Positions 10,666-22,803 are shown, counted from the stretch's first letter. The stretch: 64,000 nt of DNA from Buchnera aphidicola (Formosaphis micheliae) (GCF_039403185.1 NZ_CP135047.1:124001-188000); one strand, 5' to 3'. The notes: generated by a model not told the origin, from the letters alone. Translations and numbers: made by a program.

Positions 10666-13600
10666 TTATATATTATTTTTTTTGATTGTTTTATGTCTAT
10701 CTTGTAAAGATAATATTGTTTTCGTTGGGTTTTCAGATAAGGCCATAACGGTAGCAAAAGCTCCATTTAATGTAGTATCATAATGTACTTTATAATGTAA
10801 AGCATTACTGAAAATTAGTTGAGATTCATCCATAGATTTATTAGTGTCAGTAGTATTTATTATGTAGTTATATTCTTTATTTTTTAGACGATCTTGAATA
10901 TTAGGACGACCTTCATCATGTATTGAGTTGACTAATCTTGTATTGATTCCTACTTTTTTTAAAATTTTAGCAGTATTTAAGGTGGCGTCTAATTTAAAAC
11001 CCATATTTTTGAGTTTAATAGCTAATATAATAATATTTTTATGATCTCGTTCCTTAACAGATAGTAATACACGTCCTGATGTTTTAATATTAATTTGAGC
11101 TCCTAACATTGCTTTAGAAAATGCTTCTGAAAAATTTCTGCCTATACCCATAACTTCACCTGTTGAACGCATTTCTGGGCCTAGTATAGGATTGACTCCT
11201 TGAAATTTGTTAAAAGGTAATACTACTTCTTTTATAGAATAATATGGTGGAATAATTTCTTGTGTATATCCTTGTTGATTTAATGTTTTTCCGCACATGA
11301 CACGTGCTGCAATTTTGGCTAGCTCTATACCAGTTGCTTTAGAAATAAAAGGTACACTTCTTGAAGCTCTTGGATTAACTTCAATAATATATATATTTTT
11401 ATCTTTAATAGCAAATTGTATGTTCATTAGACCTTTAACTGATAATTCTATTGCTATTTGTTTTACTTGTTTTCTAATAATGTTTTTAACATTATTAGAC
11501 AATGTATATGTCGGAAGAGAACAGGCAGAATCTCCTGAATGAATACCAGCTTGTTCTATATGTTCCATAATTCCACCGATTAATACATTTTTTCCATCAC
11601 TAATAGCATCAACGTCTATTTCTATTGCGTTGTCTAAATAATGATCAAGAAAAATTGGTGATATATTATTTGTTTGAAATGTATCCAAAAAGTGTTTTTC
11701 TAGTTCATTTATATTATATACTACTTTCATGGATCGACCACCTAATACATAAGAAGGTCTAATTATAATTGGAAATTTTATTTCTGTAGCTTTTATTTTT
11801 GCTTGTTCTAGAGTTGTTACTGTAGCATTTATTGGTTGTTTAAGACCTAATTTTGATATAATTTTTTGGAATCTATTTCTATCTTCTGCTTTATCAATTG
11901 AGTCAGGAGTAGTTCCAATTATTGGTAATCCTTCTTTTTGAAATTGATCAGCTAGTTTTAATGGAGTTTGTCCTCCATATTGTATAATTATTCCCATAGG
12001 TTTTTCTATACGTGTTATTTCTAAAATATTTTCCAATGTTAAAGGTTCAAAATATAATCGGTCAGACAAATCATAATCTGTAGAAACTGTTTCTGGATTG
12101 CAATTAATCATAATTGTTTCAAATCCATCATCTCTTAAAGCTAACGCTGCATGTACACAGCAATAATCGAATTCAATACCTTGTCCTATGCGATTAGGTC
12201 CTCCTCCTAGAATAATAATTTTATTGTTGTTTTTATTAGGGTTTGATTCGCATTCATCTTCCCATGTTGAATATAAATAAGCAGTATCAGTAGAAAATTC
12301 TGCAGCACAGGTATCTATTCTTTTATATACTGGATAGAGATTTAATTTATGTCGTGTATCTCTTATTTTTTTTTCATCTACGTGTAGTAAATTAGCTATA
12401 CGTATATCTGAAAATCCTTTTTGTTTTAACATTCTAAAGAATGGATAATTTAATCCTATTAAACCATAAAGTATTATTTTTTTTTCTATATTTACTAGTT
12501 CTTTAATTTGAATTAAAAACCATGTATCAATTAATGTTAATTCAAAAATATCATTTAAAGACATATTTATACGAAATGCATCTGCAATATACCAAATTCT
12601 TTCAGCTCCAGCACATTTTAATTCATATCTGATTTTTGAAAATAACTGAGGATCATCATGAATAGTTATTTTTGTTTCAAATCCATAAGATCCAATTTCT
12701 AAACTTCTAATAGCTTTCTGTATTGATTCCTGAAATGTGCGACCAATTGCCATGACTTCGCCAACAGATTTCATTTGAGTTGTTAATCTATCGTTACATC
12801 CTTCAAATTTTTCAAAATTAAATCGAGGAATTTTGGTTACTACATAATCTATGCTAGGTTCAAAAGATGCAGGAGTATTAATTCCAGTAATATCATTTTT
12901 TAATTCATCTAGAGTGTAACCGATGGACAATTTTGCTGCGATTTTTGCTATAGGAAAGCCAGTAGCTTTAGAAGCTAATGCAGATGAACGTGATACTCTT
13001 GGATTCATTTCTACAATAATCATTCTGCCGTTTTTTGGATTAATTGCAAATTGTACGTTTGAACCTCCGGATTCTACACCAATTTCCTGTAAAATTTTAA
13101 TCGATGCATTTCTCATTTTTTGATATTCTTTGTCAGTTAAAGTCTGAGCAGGAGCAACAGTAATTGAATCTCCTGTATGTATCCCCATAGGGTCTATATT
13201 TTCAATGGAACAGACAATGATACAGTTATCGTTTTTATCTCTCATAACTTCCATTTCATATTCTTTCCATCCAATTAACGATTCATCAATTAGTAATTCT
13301 TGAATAGGAGACGATTCAAAACCTTGCATACATATTTCTTTAAATTCTTCGTGATTATAGGCAATACCTCCTCCACTACCTCCCATGGTAAAAGAAGGAC
13401 GAATAATACATGGAAATCCAATTTTTTTTGATATTTTAAATGCTTCTTCTATATTATGAGCAACTTCTGATCGAGCAGTTTCTAAATTAATTTTTTTCAT
13501 TGATTTTTCAAATAAAGCACGATTTTCTGCTTTTTTAATTGAGGTAACAGTAGCACCTATCATTTTTATGTTAAATTTTAATAAAATTCCTTTTTTATCT

Positions 13601-13905
13601 AATTCTAAGGCGCAATTTAAGGCAGTTTGCCCTCCCATTGTTGGTAATAATGCATCAGGTTTTTCTTTTTCTATAATTTTTTTAATAATTTTCCAATGAA
13701 TTGGTTCAATATACGTAACATCAGCCATGTTTGGATCAGTCATAATTGTTGCTGGATTCGAATTAACTAAAATAATTCTTAATCCTTCTTCTTTTAGAGC
13801 TTTACAGGCTTGAACACCAGAATAATCAAATTCGCAAGCTTGTCCAATGATAATAGGACCCGCTCCTAGAACTAATACAGATTGTATTTCTTTTTGTTTT
13901 GGCAT
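10666..13905 (-). CDS. carB: Carbamoyl-phosphate synthase large subunit
   Basis: Makes carbamoyl phosphate from glutamine-derived ammonia, bicarbonate and 2 ATP for arginine and pyrimidine synthesis. The 1079 residues match the E. coli length (1073) and show two homologous ATP-grasp halves. The first opens with [19 protein letters not shown] and has [12 protein letters not shown]; the second has [17 protein letters not shown] and [12 protein letters not shown]. The C-terminal MGS-like allosteric domain begins near residue 940. Its ATG overlaps the carA stop by one base, indicating translational coupling. Confidence 0.98.
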   Translation of the reverse strand: MPKQKEIQSVLVLGAGPIIIGQACEFDYSGVQACKALKEEGLRIILVNSNPATIMTDPNMADVTYIEPIHWKIIKKIIEKEKPDALLPTMGGQTALNCALELDKKGILLKFNIKMIGATVTSIKKAENRALFEKSMKKINLETARSEVAHNIEEAFKISKKIGFPCIIRPSFTMGGSGGGIAYNHEEFKEICMQGFESSPIQELLIDESLIGWKEYEMEVMRDKNDNCIIVCSIENIDPMGIHTGDSITVAPAQTLTDKEYQKMRNASIKILQEIGVESGGSNVQFAINPKNGRMIIVEMNPRVSRSSALASKATGFPIAKIAAKLSIGYTLDELKNDITGINTPASFEPSIDYVVTKIPRFNFEKFEGCNDRLTTQMKSVGEVMAIGRTFQESIQKAIRSLEIGSYGFETKITIHDDPQLFSKIRYELKCAGAERIWYIADAFRINMSLNDIFELTLIDTWFLIQIKELVNIEKKIILYGLIGLNYPFFRMLKQKGFSDIRIANLLHVDEKKIRDTRHKLNLYPVYKRIDTCAAEFSTDTAYLYSTWEDECESNPNKNNNKIIILGGGPNRIGQGIEFDYCCVHAALALRDDGFETIMINCNPETVSTDYDLSDRLYFEPLTLENILEITRIEKPMGIIIQYGGQTPLKLADQFQKEGLPIIGTTPDSIDKAEDRNRFQKIISKLGLKQPINATVTTLEQAKIKATEIKFPIIIRPSYVLGGRSMKVVYNINELEKHFLDTFQTNNISPIFLDHYLDNAIEIDVDAISDGKNVLIGGIMEHIEQAGIHSGDSACSLPTYTLSNNVKNIIRKQVKQIAIELSVKGLMNIQFAIKDKNIYIIEVNPRASRSVPFISKATGIELAKIAARVMCGKTLNQQGYTQEIIPPYYSIKEVVLPFNKFQGVNPILGPEMRSTGEVMGIGRNFSEAFSKAMLGAQINIKTSGRVLLSVKERDHKNIIILAIKLKNMGFKLDATLNTAKILKKVGINTRLVNSIHDEGRPNIQDRLKNKEYNYIINTTDTNKSMDESQLIFSNALHYKVHYDTTLNGAFATVMALSENPTKTILSLQDRHKTIKKNNI

Positions 13906-15059
13906 TATGATTGTTTTCCTGTAATATTTTTTTTGTTCATGTTATTTTTCATTAAATGTATGAAGTGATCAAATAAATATATTGCATCATGTGGCCCAGG
14001 ATTAGATTCAGGATGACCTTGAAAACCAAAAGCTAATTTATTTTTATGATGTAATCCTTGTAAAGTATTATCAAAGAGGGAGATATGGGTAATATTTGCA
14101 CTTTTCGGCAAAGTTAAATGATCAACAGCAAAATTATGATTTTGAGTAGTAATGATTACTTTATTTTTTTTAATGTCTTTGACAGGATGATTTGCTCCAT
14201 GATGTCCAAATTTCATTTTTATTATTTTTGAACCGATTGCTAATGCTAGTAATTGATATCCTAAACAAATTCCAAACATAGGTATATTATGTTGTAAAAA
14301 AGTTTTTATAGCGGAAATAGCATAATAACATGTTCTTGGATCTCCTGGTCCATTTGATAAAAAAATTCCATCTGGAGATAATTTTAATACTTCATTAGCA
14401 GTAGTTTTAGCGGGTACAATAGTCAGAAAACAATTTTTTTTATTTAAAATATTTAATATACTTCTTTTTATACCAAAATCATACGCTACTACGTTATATA
14501 AGAATTTTCTTTTTTTATTAGGGTCTATTTGATAATTCCAAGTATAAGATTTTTTAGTTGATACTAATTGTGCCAAGTCCATTCCATCTAATCCTGCAAA
14601 TAATTTGTTTTTTTTGTTAGCTATTTCTACATCTATTTTATCAGTAGCTAAAATACATCCATTCTGAGATCCTTTAATACGTAATATACGTGTTAGTTTT
14701 CTTGTATCAATATTAGAAATTGCAATTACATTGTTTTTTTTTAAGTAATCAGATAATTTTTGAGTACATCTGTAATTACTTGGAATTATTGACATATCTT
14801 TAATTATTAATCCGTGAGCATGAATTTTATTTGATTCGTTATCAAAATTGTTGGTGCCGACATTTCCAATATGAGGATAAGTAAGAGTAATTATTTGATG
14901 AGCATATGATGGATCAGTTAAAATTTCTTGGTAACCAGTCATTGAAGTATTAAATACTACTTCTCCTACGGTAGAACCTTTAACACCAATGGATTGACCG
15001 TGAAATATGGTTCCATCTGCTAAAACTAATATTGCTAATTTGCTCAAGTTATTCTCCAT
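13905..15059 (-). CDS. carA: Carbamoyl-phosphate synthase small (glutaminase) subunit
   Basis: The glutamine amidotransferase subunit that feeds ammonia to CarB; 384 residues against 382 in E. coli. The N-terminal domain has [15 protein letters not shown]-like sequence (about residues 30-44). The class I glutaminase triad is present: Cys in [14 protein letters not shown] (about 265-278) and His/Glu in [12 protein letters not shown] near residue 350. It starts 20 bases after dapB, preceded by GGAG, and is coupled to carB through a TAATG overlap. Confidence 0.98.
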   Translation of the reverse strand: MENNLSKLAILVLADGTIFHGQSIGVKGSTVGEVVFNTSMTGYQEILTDPSYAHQIITLTYPHIGNVGTNNFDNESNKIHAHGLIIKDMSIIPSNYRCTQKLSDYLKKNNVIAISNIDTRKLTRILRIKGSQNGCILATDKIDVEIANKKNKLFAGLDGMDLAQLVSTKKSYTWNYQIDPNKKRKFLYNVVAYDFGIKRSILNILNKKNCFLTIVPAKTTANEVLKLSPDGIFLSNGPGDPRTCYYAISAIKTFLQHNIPMFGICLGYQLLALAIGSKIIKMKFGHHGANHPVKDIKKNKVIITTQNHNFAVDHLTLPKSANITHISLFDNTLQGLHHKNKLAFGFQGHPESNPGPHDAIYLFDHFIHLMKNNMNKKNITGKQS

Positions 15060-15079
15060 TAATATTATAAGTTTTTATA

Positions 15080-15892
15080 TTAAAAATTTAGTACGTCTTG
15101 CATTGTAAATAACCCTTTTTTATCTGTATTTAACCATATTGCTGCATTTATTGCTCCTTTGGCAAATGGAGTTCTATTACTAATTTTATGACTAATTTCA
15201 ACACGTTCTCCTAATTTAGCAAATATTATTGTATGTTCACCAACGACGTCTCCTGCTCTGACAATAGAAAATCCTATTTTTTGTTTTTCTCTTTTTCCTA
15301 TACATCCTTTTTTACGATATATAGAATATTCTTCTAAATTTACATTCATAGTTTGTGCTATTTTTTGACCTAATAATAAAGCTGTGCCAGATGGAGCATC
15401 TATTTTATCTTTGTGATGTACATCTATAATTTCTATATCAGAGTCATGACTAAGAGTATTGGTAGTTTGTTCTAACAATTTTAAAATTAGGTTAATTCCG
15501 ATACTAAAGTTTTCACTATATACAATACCTATATTTTTGCTGGCTAATTTTATTATTTTTTTTTCAATTTCATTAAAACCAGTTGTACCAATGACCATAT
15601 TTTTATTATGTTTTTGACATATTTTTAAATTGTTTATAGTATTTTTAACAGTACTAAAGTCAATAAGAATATCAAAATTATTGATTTCATTTTGTATAGA
15701 ATGGTTAATATTAATTCCAATTGGATTTATATTTAATACTGTTCCAATATCTTTTTTAATAAACAGATCATTCTTTCTGATTATTGCAGCAGTTAAATAT
15801 ACATCAGTATGTTGTATTATTTCTTGGATTAATATTTTACCCATTCTACCTAGAGCTCCAGAGATAGCTATTTTTAATTTATTTTTTTGCAT
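15080..15892 (-). CDS. dapB: 4-hydroxy-tetrahydrodipicolinate reductase
   Basis: An NAD(P)H-dependent step of the diaminopimelate/lysine pathway, relevant to peptidoglycan and to lysine supply for the insect host. The 270 residues compare with 273 in E. coli. The Rossmann motif AISGALGRMGK is at about residues 8-18, VIGTTGF at about 100-106, and the catalytic signature HHKDKIDAPSGTA at about 158-170. It heads the dapB-carAB-folA run. Upstream lies an 800-base gap where ispH would stand in E. coli. Confidence 0.97.
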   Translation of the reverse strand: MQKNKLKIAISGALGRMGKILIQEIIQHTDVYLTAAIIRKNDLFIKKDIGTVLNINPIGININHSIQNEINNFDILIDFSTVKNTINNLKICQKHNKNMVIGTTGFNEIEKKIIKLASKNIGIVYSENFSIGINLILKLLEQTTNTLSHDSDIEIIDVHHKDKIDAPSGTALLLGQKIAQTMNVNLEEYSIYRKKGCIGKREKQKIGFSIVRAGDVVGEHTIIFAKLGERVEISHKISNRTPFAKGAINAAIWLNTDKKGLFTMQDVLNF

Positions 15893-16707
15893 ATTGTATC
15901 CAATTTTATTAGTGTTATATTATTTTTGATTTGTAATAAAATAAATAATTTAATTTAAATATTATCATTAATCTACAATAACATATTGTATGATTTTCAG
16001 TATATAGAATATTAATTAATAGATATATTTTTTATTAGATGTATGTATCTAATTAGAAATATATATTTATATGAAATTAATATAAAATATTTTGTTATAA
16101 AATAATAAAATATTATTTTTAAAATAATAATAATAAATATTTATTTTTATTATTTTAAATTTTGTTTTTATTATGAAAATAATGAATATATTTGATATGA
16201 ATATTGTATCTGAATAGTTTGTACATAATAGTTAGTTTTGTAATATAATTTGATTATGTATATATTAAACTGTATGTCATTTAATCGATATATATTAATA
16301 AATTATATTATGTAATTATATAATTAGAACGTAGTATTGTATTGTACTATACATATATATTTTTGTATTTATTAGATGTTGTTATGTATTTTTTTAACCA
16401 ATTAACATTATTTTAGTTAATATAGTATTAAATAGAGATGTAATTATTTTAGATATATAATATGATGATACCTAACATGAATTATGATGTTTATTTCTTA
16501 AATGTATAAAATATTTTTTATTATCAATTATATATAGAACGTGATTTTTATATTATAATTAATTATTAATTAATTATGAATATTTTAAAGTAAAATATTT
16601 TTATTTTTTTATTTTTATAAATATATTTAAAATTTGGAAATAATTTAATTTTAATAGTATATTATTATTATTTTTTTAGATGATATTATATTTAAATAAG
16701 TTTATTA
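15893..16707. other. Gene-free gap at the expected ispH position
   Basis: An 815-base A/T-rich gap between dapB and lspA. In E. coli lspA is followed by fkpB and ispH before dapB-carAB, and ispH is about 950 bases long. I looked for IspH motifs such as the N-terminal GFCAG and the ATCPLV segment in minus-strand frames and saw none. If this is a decayed gene, it has eroded beyond recognition by eye. Confidence 0.55.
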
Positions 16708-17202
16708 TTAAATTAGTGTTTTTATAAATAATATAATTCCTGTAATAATACTAACATCTGCAATATTAAAAGTAGCAAAATGATAATTTTTTATATATAA
16801 ATCAATAAAATCAATTATAAAACCATGATTTATGCGATCTATTAAATTACTAAAAGAACCACTTATAATAAATAGGTATGAAATATAATTTTTATTATTG
16901 TTTTTTATAGATATATATGTTTTGTATAGTAATATTAATATAATTAATATATTAGTAAATATAAAATACAAAAATGTCCAAATGTTTCGATTAGACAAAA
17001 CATTAAATGCACCTCCATAATTATGAAGGTGAATAATGTTTAACATTGGAATAATTTTTTTAAATTCATACTCCACAAGATTTTTTATAATTAATTTTTT
17101 ACTAATGTAATCACATAGAATAATAATGAAAAATATTACTAAATAATATGTTTTTTTTGGAGAAAGTATTTTTTTATTATATAAATTCACGTTTTTCACC
17201 AT
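16708..17202 (-). CDS. lspA: Lipoprotein signal peptidase (signal peptidase II)
   Basis: A four-helix inner-membrane aspartyl protease that cuts prolipoprotein signal peptides. The two catalytic Asp segments are clear: [18 protein letters not shown] and [12 protein letters not shown]. Starting at the ATG of [11 protein letters not shown] gives 164 residues, the same as E. coli. The reading frame stays open for 17 more codons, but that would bury the start deeper inside ileS. Even with the chosen start the gene overlaps the ileS 3' end by 26 bases, more than the few bases in E. coli. Confidence 0.9.
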   Translation of the reverse strand: MVKNVNLYNKKILSPKKTYYLVIFFIIILCDYISKKLIIKNLVEYEFKKIIPMLNIIHLHNYGGAFNVLSNRNIWTFLYFIFTNILIILILLYKTYISIKNNNKNYISYLFIISGSFSNLIDRINHGFIIDFIDLYIKNYHFATFNIADVSIITGIILFIKTLI

Positions 17203-19996
17203 AACCAAATATATTAGTAACACATCTATTACATAAATGAGGATATTGACCATGTTCAGAAAAATTATTAAAATAATGCCAGCAACGATGACATTTTTTT
17301 CCTGTATGTTTTTTTAATAAAATTTTAAAATTTTTAATATGTTTACTTTTTATAGCATTATATGGCGCTAACATATAATCTTTAATTGTACTTTCTGAAG
17401 TTAGTAACATGAATTTTAATTCGTGACCTAGTGTACTAAGTTTTTGAAAAAGATTTTTATCAACATATAATATAATTGATGTTTCCAAGGAAGTTCCAAT
17501 AATTTGGTTAATTCTAGATTGCTCTAATATTAGATTTACTTCGTTTTTAATTGCAATTAATTCAGACCATAATGTATCATTTATTTTTGTTGTATGATGT
17601 AAATTTTGTAAACCATTAAACCATTCTTCAGTAAAAACATATTTTTCACGTTTTCCTGGTAAATAATTCCAAATTTCATCTGCAGTAAATGACAAGATAG
17701 GTGCAATCCATCTTACGAATGCTTGTAATATAAGGTATAAAGCTGTTTGGGAACTTTTTCTAGCATATCCATTTTTTTTTGTAGTGTATAAACGATCTTT
17801 AAGAATATTTAAATAGAAAGCGCTCATTTCTATGGAACAGAAATATATTAAAATTTTTATAATTTCGTGAAATTTATATTTTTTATATAAATTTATAATT
17901 TTTAATTGAGTTTTGTGTGTTTTTGATATAGCCCATTGATCTAAATGGATCATATCATCAAATTTAATAAAATCTGTATTTGGATTAAAATCATGAATAT
18001 TCGCAATAATAAATCGAATTGTGTTTCTAATTTTTCTATAGTTTTCTGATGACTGTTTCAGTATTTCATCAGAAATTAACATATCTTTAGAATAATCTGA
18101 GGAAGCTACCCATAATCGTAAGATATCTGCTCCTAAAGTTTTTATAATAGTATTTGGACTGATAGTGTTACCTATTGATTTAGACATTTTTCGTCCATTT
18201 TTGTCGACAGTAAATCCGTGTGTTACTATTTCTTCATAAGGAGATTGATTATAAGTAGCCATAGATACAATTAACGCAGACATAAACCATCCACGATATT
18301 GATCTGAACCTTCTAAATATAAGTTTGCCGGATTATTTTTTTTATTTTTATCATTATACATTTTTACTATTTGAATAGCTCCAGATTCGAACCATACATC
18401 TAGTACATCGTTAATTTTAATATATTGTTCTGTATTTACTTCTTTAATCAAATCTTCTAATTTTAAATTCCACCATATTTGAATTCCATGATTTTCTATT
18501 TTTTTTGCGATTTTTTCTATAAGTAATAAAGTTTTAGGATGTAATTCACCTGTATCTTTATGTATAAATATTGTAATTGGTACACCCCATGTTCTTTGTC
18601 TTGATATACACCAATCTGGACGGTGAGATATCATTGATTCCATTTTATTTTTACCCCAGGCAGGTAGCCAATGTACTTGTTGTATTTTTTGTATAGAGTG
18701 GTGACGTAAGTTTTTAAAGTTAATATTGATAAACCATTGAGGAGTTGCTCTGTAAATAAGAGGTGTTTTATGTCTCCAACAATGAGGGTAACTGTGTGAT
18801 ATTGTGCTATTATGTAATAATTTTTTATTATTTTCTAATATTTTAATTAAAATATTATTGGATTTAAATATATTTAAGTTATTTAATTGTTCATGTACAT
18901 TATTTTTGAAATATCCTTGGTTGTTAATGAGATGAGTTAATTGTATGTTATATTTTTTAGATACTTGGTAATCATCATATCCGTAATCTGGGGCAGTATG
19001 TACAGCACCAGTCCCTATATCTGAAGTCACGTGTTTTGCTAGTATAATAGGTATTTTAAAATTTAAAAAAGGATGAATAAATTCTAAATTTTCTAACTGA
19101 TATCCTAGTGTTGTTCCAATTATTTTCCATTCATATATATTTATTTTTTCCATAGTGATTGATATTAAATTTTTAGCTATAATAAGGGTATTATTTTTTA
19201 TTTGCACTAATTGGTATTCAATATCTGGATGTAATGTAACGGCACGGCAAGCAGGTAAACTCCAAGGTGTAGTAGTCCAAATCAGTATATTAGATGTGAT
19301 TAATTTTAAATTTGTATTAAATATATCTTTTATAGCATGTAAATTTATTGCTTCTAACATGACAATGATTGAAGGGGATGTTTTATTAAAATATTCTACT
19401 TCTGCTTCAGCTAGTGATGAAGAACAATCAATGCACCAGTGTACTGGTCTAAAATCTCTGTATATATAACCATTTTGTATAATTTTAGCTAAGGATCGAA
19501 TTACATTGGCTTCGTTTTTAAAATCCATAGTTAAATAAGCTTCGTTCCAATTGCTTATAATTCCTAATCTTATAAAATCTTTTTTTTGTTTTGTTATTTG
19601 TTGTATTGCATATTTATGGCAAAATATACGAAATTTTTCATGAGAAATAGATTCTCCTGGTTTTCCAACAATTTTTTCAACTTGGTGTTCTATTGGTAAT
19701 CCATGGCAATCCCATGCAGGGATATAGGGAGCATCAAAACCAGACATATTTTTTGATTTTATAATTATATCTTTTAAAATTTTATTAACTGCATGACCAA
19801 GATGGATATTACCATTAGCATAAGGAGGTCCATCTTGTAATAAAAATTTTTTTTTTCCTTTTTTTTTTATTCTAATCATGTGATATAGATTGTCATCTTG
19901 CCATTTTTTAATGACGTTTGGTTCTTTTTTAGATAAGTCACCTCTCATTGAGAATTTTGTATTAGGTAAATTTAAAGTAGACTTGTAATCGTTCAT
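17177..19996 (-). CDS. ileS: Isoleucyl-tRNA synthetase
   Basis: A class I synthetase of 939 residues, equal to the E. coli length within a residue. It has [12 protein letters not shown] (HIGH motif, about residues 58-69), the CP1 editing domain with [10 protein letters not shown] (about 241-250), [10 protein letters not shown] (KMSKS, about 605-614), and the C-terminal zinc finger CHRCWHYF...CNRC typical of bacterial IleRS. Two A10 tracts near the 5' end (19847-19856 and 19859-19868 on the opposite strand) remain in frame. It lies between ribF and lspA as in E. coli. Confidence 0.98.
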   Translation of the reverse strand: MNDYKSTLNLPNTKFSMRGDLSKKEPNVIKKWQDDNLYHMIRIKKKGKKKFLLQDGPPYANGNIHLGHAVNKILKDIIIKSKNMSGFDAPYIPAWDCHGLPIEHQVEKIVGKPGESISHEKFRIFCHKYAIQQITKQKKDFIRLGIISNWNEAYLTMDFKNEANVIRSLAKIIQNGYIYRDFRPVHWCIDCSSSLAEAEVEYFNKTSPSIIVMLEAINLHAIKDIFNTNLKLITSNILIWTTTPWSLPACRAVTLHPDIEYQLVQIKNNTLIIAKNLISITMEKINIYEWKIIGTTLGYQLENLEFIHPFLNFKIPIILAKHVTSDIGTGAVHTAPDYGYDDYQVSKKYNIQLTHLINNQGYFKNNVHEQLNNLNIFKSNNILIKILENNKKLLHNSTISHSYPHCWRHKTPLIYRATPQWFININFKNLRHHSIQKIQQVHWLPAWGKNKMESMISHRPDWCISRQRTWGVPITIFIHKDTGELHPKTLLLIEKIAKKIENHGIQIWWNLKLEDLIKEVNTEQYIKINDVLDVWFESGAIQIVKMYNDKNKKNNPANLYLEGSDQYRGWFMSALIVSMATYNQSPYEEIVTHGFTVDKNGRKMSKSIGNTISPNTIIKTLGADILRLWVASSDYSKDMLISDEILKQSSENYRKIRNTIRFIIANIHDFNPNTDFIKFDDMIHLDQWAISKTHKTQLKIINLYKKYKFHEIIKILIYFCSIEMSAFYLNILKDRLYTTKKNGYARKSSQTALYLILQAFVRWIAPILSFTADEIWNYLPGKREKYVFTEEWFNGLQNLHHTTKINDTLWSELIAIKNEVNLILEQSRINQIIGTSLETSIILYVDKNLFQKLSTLGHELKFMLLTSESTIKDYMLAPYNAIKSKHIKNFKILLKKHTGKKCHRCWHYFNNFSEHGQYPHLCNRCVTNIFGYGEKREFI

Positions 19997-20018
19997 TTAT
20001 TTTCTCAGATTAATATGA

Positions 20019-20957
20019 TTAAGTTTTATAATGTATTGCAAAATAATTTCGTACTATTAATATATCTTTTGATATTTGTTTTTTTAATTCTTCTATGGAA
20101 GAAAAAGTTTTTTCATCTCTAATTTTTTTACATAAAATAACTTCTATATTTTGTGTATATAAATCAATTGTTATATCGAATAAATGTACTTCTAACTGTT
20201 GTAGTTGATTAGAAAAACTAGGTTTTATACCAATATTAGCAATACCGTAAATATATTTTGTTAATAATTTAGGTATTTTAACTGCAAAAACTCCTGTAAC
20301 TGGACTAATATATTGGGATAGAGATATATTAGCAGTAGGAAAACCTATTTTTCGACCTTTTTTTCGACCATGTATTACTTTACCTGAAATACTAAATGGA
20401 TATCCAAGTAAGGATTGTGCTAAAGAAAAATTATTTTTTGATAGGGCGTTTCTAATAGCTGTACTACTGATTTTTTTGTTATTTTTACAATATGTATTAG
20501 GTACAATAACATGAAAATTATAAATTTTTCCTTTTTCTCTAAGTAAAGATACATTTCCCATTCTATTTTTACCAAATCTAAAATCGTTTCCTATAATTAA
20601 AATTTTTACTTTTAATTTTTCGACTAGTATATCAGAGATAAATTGATTTGGGTGAAGTAAGGAAAAATGTTTATTAAATCGTAAACAAATTATTGTATCA
20701 ATATTCCATAACGATAAATGTCTTATTTTTTCACGCAATTTTGTTAATCTAGGAGGTGATGCATCAGGACGTAATAATTCTAATGGTTGTGGTTCAAATA
20801 GTAGAAGTACAACTGGTTTGTTATAAAGTATTTTTTGTTTCGTAATAAAATTTAATAAAAATTTGTGACCCAGATGTACTCCATCAAAGTTTCCAATTGT
20901 TAGGATGCAATCTTTCCATTTATTTTTAATATTTTCAATATCTCGAATTACTAGCAT
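20019..20957 (-). CDS. ribF: Bifunctional riboflavin kinase / FAD synthetase
   Basis: Converts riboflavin to FMN and FAD; 312 residues against 313 in E. coli. The N-terminal nucleotidyltransferase domain has LTIGNFDGVHLGH (about residues 19-31) and VLLLFEPQPLELLRP (about 50-64). The C-terminal riboflavin kinase domain has GRKKGRKIGFPTANI (about 197-211). It heads the ribF-ileS-lspA block, 22 bases before ileS. The flavins made here are needed by NuoF in the complex I operon downstream. Confidence 0.97.
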   Translation of the reverse strand: MLVIRDIENIKNKWKDCILTIGNFDGVHLGHKFLLNFITKQKILYNKPVVLLLFEPQPLELLRPDASPPRLTKLREKIRHLSLWNIDTIICLRFNKHFSLLHPNQFISDILVEKLKVKILIIGNDFRFGKNRMGNVSLLREKGKIYNFHVIVPNTYCKNNKKISSTAIRNALSKNNFSLAQSLLGYPFSISGKVIHGRKKGRKIGFPTANISLSQYISPVTGVFAVKIPKLLTKYIYGIANIGIKPSFSNQLQQLEVHLFDITIDLYTQNIEVILCKKIRDEKTFSSIEELKKQISKDILIVRNYFAIHYKT

Positions 20958-21172
20958 AGTAGTTATATATTTAATGAAAAAGTTATATTATAAAAATAAT
21001 TGATATATTTATAGTTATAATGTACTAATGTAGTACAGTATAATTTCTGTAATTGTCATATTTTTATGTAATAATTATAAGTTAATATGTTTTTATATTA
21101 TCATGGTTTTAATTTTTAATTATATAAAAATAATATATTTTAAATTACAATATTATTAGGAGTAAAAAAGAG

Positions 21173-21436
21173 TTGGCTAATATTAAAGCATCTAAGAAGG
21201 ATGCTATAAGTGCTATTAAACGTCGTTTAAATAATGTTAGAAAACGTTCTATGATGCGTAATTTTATAAAAAAAGTATATATAGCTATTTCATTAAATAA
21301 TAAAACATTAGCACAGAGTACATTTTTAAGATTATTACCTGTAATAGATAGGTTTGCTACTAAAGGTCTTATACATAAAAATAAAGCTGCTAGACATAAG
21401 TCTAATTTAATGATAAAAATTAATAAATTAATTTAA
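21173..21436 (+). CDS. rpsT: 30S ribosomal protein S20 (UUG start)
   Basis: An 87-residue S20, the E. coli length, opening [18 protein letters not shown]. The only suitable start is TTG at 21173, preceded by AGGAG at 21158-21162. E. coli rpsT is known to start with UUG, so the rare start codon seems conserved here despite extreme AT drift. The gene is divergent from ribF, as in E. coli, and convergent with dnaJ across a strong hairpin. Confidence 0.97.
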   Translation: MANIKASKKDAISAIKRRLNNVRKRSMMRNFIKKVYIAISLNNKTLAQSTFLRLLPVIDRFATKGLIHKNKAARHKSNLMIKINKLI

Positions 21437-21501
21437 AAATTAATACATATATATTATAATTAGTTATTTTAATGATATTATCTAAAGTAATTAATCATTT
21501 T

Positions 21502-21540
21502 TAGTATTGCTTCCATGCAATAATATGGCAAGCAATACTA
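21502..21540. terminator. Bidirectional terminator between rpsT and dnaJ
   Basis: TAGTATTGCTT (21502-21512) pairs perfectly with AAGCAATACTA (21530-21540). An inner CCAT/ATGG stem (21513-21516 with 21525-21528) continues it past one bulged C. A T-rich stretch follows on each strand. Position between convergent 3' ends and 15 stem pairs make this one of the best terminators in the window. Confidence 0.8.
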
Positions 21541-21548
21541 TTTAATAT

Positions 21549-22688
21549 TTAGTATCTTCTTAAATCTTCAAAAAATCTTTTTACTCCGTCAAAAAATCTT
21601 TTTGATCTAGGGCTGTTTTGTTCTCCTTTAAAACCTGTTAAGCTATTTCCTAAATCATATAATAATTTTTTTTGTTGTTCATTTAAATTAACAGGAGTTT
21701 CGACTACTACTCGACACAGTAAGTCACCTTTATATCCATTTCGAACAGATTGTACTCCTTTGCCACGTATACGAAATAATTTTCCTGTTTGTGTTTCTAT
21801 TGGTATTTTTAGTTTAACTTTACCGTCTAATGTTGGAACTTCAATTTCTCCACCTAAAGCGGACATAGCAAAATTAATAGGAACTTCACAATATAAATTA
21901 TTTTCTTCTCTTTTAAAAATAGGATGTTGTTTAACTGTGATCTGAACGTATAAATCTCCTGATCTTGCACCATTTATTCCAGCTTCGCCTTCATTATTTA
22001 ATCGAATTCTATCATTAGAATCAATACCAGGAGGGATTTTTACTGATAATTTTTTAGATTTTTCAATACGTCCTTTGCCTTGACATAAATTACAAGGATG
22101 TTTAATAACAGATCCATAACCATGACATGTAGAACAAGTTTGCTGAACTGTAAAAAATCCTTTTCTAATATGTATTTGTCCTTTTCCATTACAGTATGGA
22201 CAATTTTGTGGTTTGTTACCTGGTTTAGAGCCATTTCCATTACATATATGACAAGTTTGTAAACTTGGAATATGTAATTCTTTTACGACACCTTTTACTG
22301 CTTCTTCTAATGTTAATTCTATGTTGTAACATAAATCTGATCCTTGTCGTGTCCTTTGTTTTTTTTCATTACCAAAAATATCTCCAAACACGTCACCAAA
22401 TATGTCTCCAAAATCAGCTGTGCTATTAAAACTATGATTAAATGAATTTTCTGTATTCCCTTGTTCAAAAGCAGAATGTCCATATTGATCGTATGCTGTT
22501 CTTTTTTTTGGATCAATTAATATTTCATAAGCTTCTTTTATTTCTTTAAATTTTTTTTCAGCATGCTTATTACCCTGATTTCTATCAGGATGATATTTCA
22601 TTGCTAATTTTTTATATGCTTTTTTAATGTCACGATCATCAGATGTATTATTTATTCCAAGTACCTGGTAGTAATCTTTTTTTACCAT
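21549..22688 (-). CDS. dnaJ: Chaperone protein DnaJ
   Basis: A type I Hsp40 of 379 residues (376 in E. coli). It has a J domain with MKYHPDRN (HPD at about residues 33-35), a short Gly/Phe-like linker rich in Phe, Asn and Gly, and four CxxCxGxG zinc repeats: [24 protein letters not shown] and CNLCQGKG (about 145-208). It stimulates DnaK ATPase and delivers unfolded clients. It lies 115 bases after dnaK in the same direction, with a hairpin in between. AGGAAA precedes the ATG. Confidence 0.98.
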   Translation of the reverse strand: MVKKDYYQVLGINNTSDDRDIKKAYKKLAMKYHPDRNQGNKHAEKKFKEIKEAYEILIDPKKRTAYDQYGHSAFEQGNTENSFNHSFNSTADFGDIFGDVFGDIFGNEKKQRTRQGSDLCYNIELTLEEAVKGVVKELHIPSLQTCHICNGNGSKPGNKPQNCPYCNGKGQIHIRKGFFTVQQTCSTCHGYGSVIKHPCNLCQGKGRIEKSKKLSVKIPPGIDSNDRIRLNNEGEAGINGARSGDLYVQITVKQHPIFKREENNLYCEVPINFAMSALGGEIEVPTLDGKVKLKIPIETQTGKLFRIRGKGVQSVRNGYKGDLLCRVVVETPVNLNEQQKKLLYDLGNSLTGFKGEQNSPRSKRFFDGVKRFFEDLRRY

Positions 22689-22716
22689 TCTTAATTTCCT
22701 ATTTTTTAATACATGT

Positions 22717-22753
22717 GCACGGGTATTAAGTTTAGTTAATTTTATTCCCGTGC
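22717..22753 (-). promoter_or_regulatory. Intercistronic hairpin between dnaK and dnaJ
   Basis: GCACGGG (22717-22723) pairs perfectly with CCCGTGC (22747-22753) across a 23-base loop. Six of seven pairs are GC, very unusual for this genome. It sits in the 115-base dnaK-dnaJ spacer. No T-tract follows, so partial termination, mRNA processing or stabilisation of the upstream dnaK message are all possible. Confidence 0.5.
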
Positions 22754-22803
22754 CAATTTATTAGGGAACTTACATCCTGTAATTAGAGTGATATTAGAAG
22801 ATG

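Noticed and set aside
16020-16700. Possible replication origin or DnaA-box cluster in the AT-rich dapB-lspA gap
   Set aside because: No TTATCCACA-like boxes or neighbouring origin genes (dnaA, mnmG, rpmH) were seen; the composition is the same as in other spacers.
17203-17253. Longer lspA reading frame starting at 17253
   Set aside because: The extra 17 residues are encoded inside ileS, have no counterpart in LspA proteins, and would make the protein longer than the 164 residues shared with E. coli.
18375-18400. tRNA-like ATTCGAACC T-arm sequence
   Set aside because: It lies inside ileS, encoding the conserved WFESG segment, and no acceptor or anticodon stem can be formed around it.
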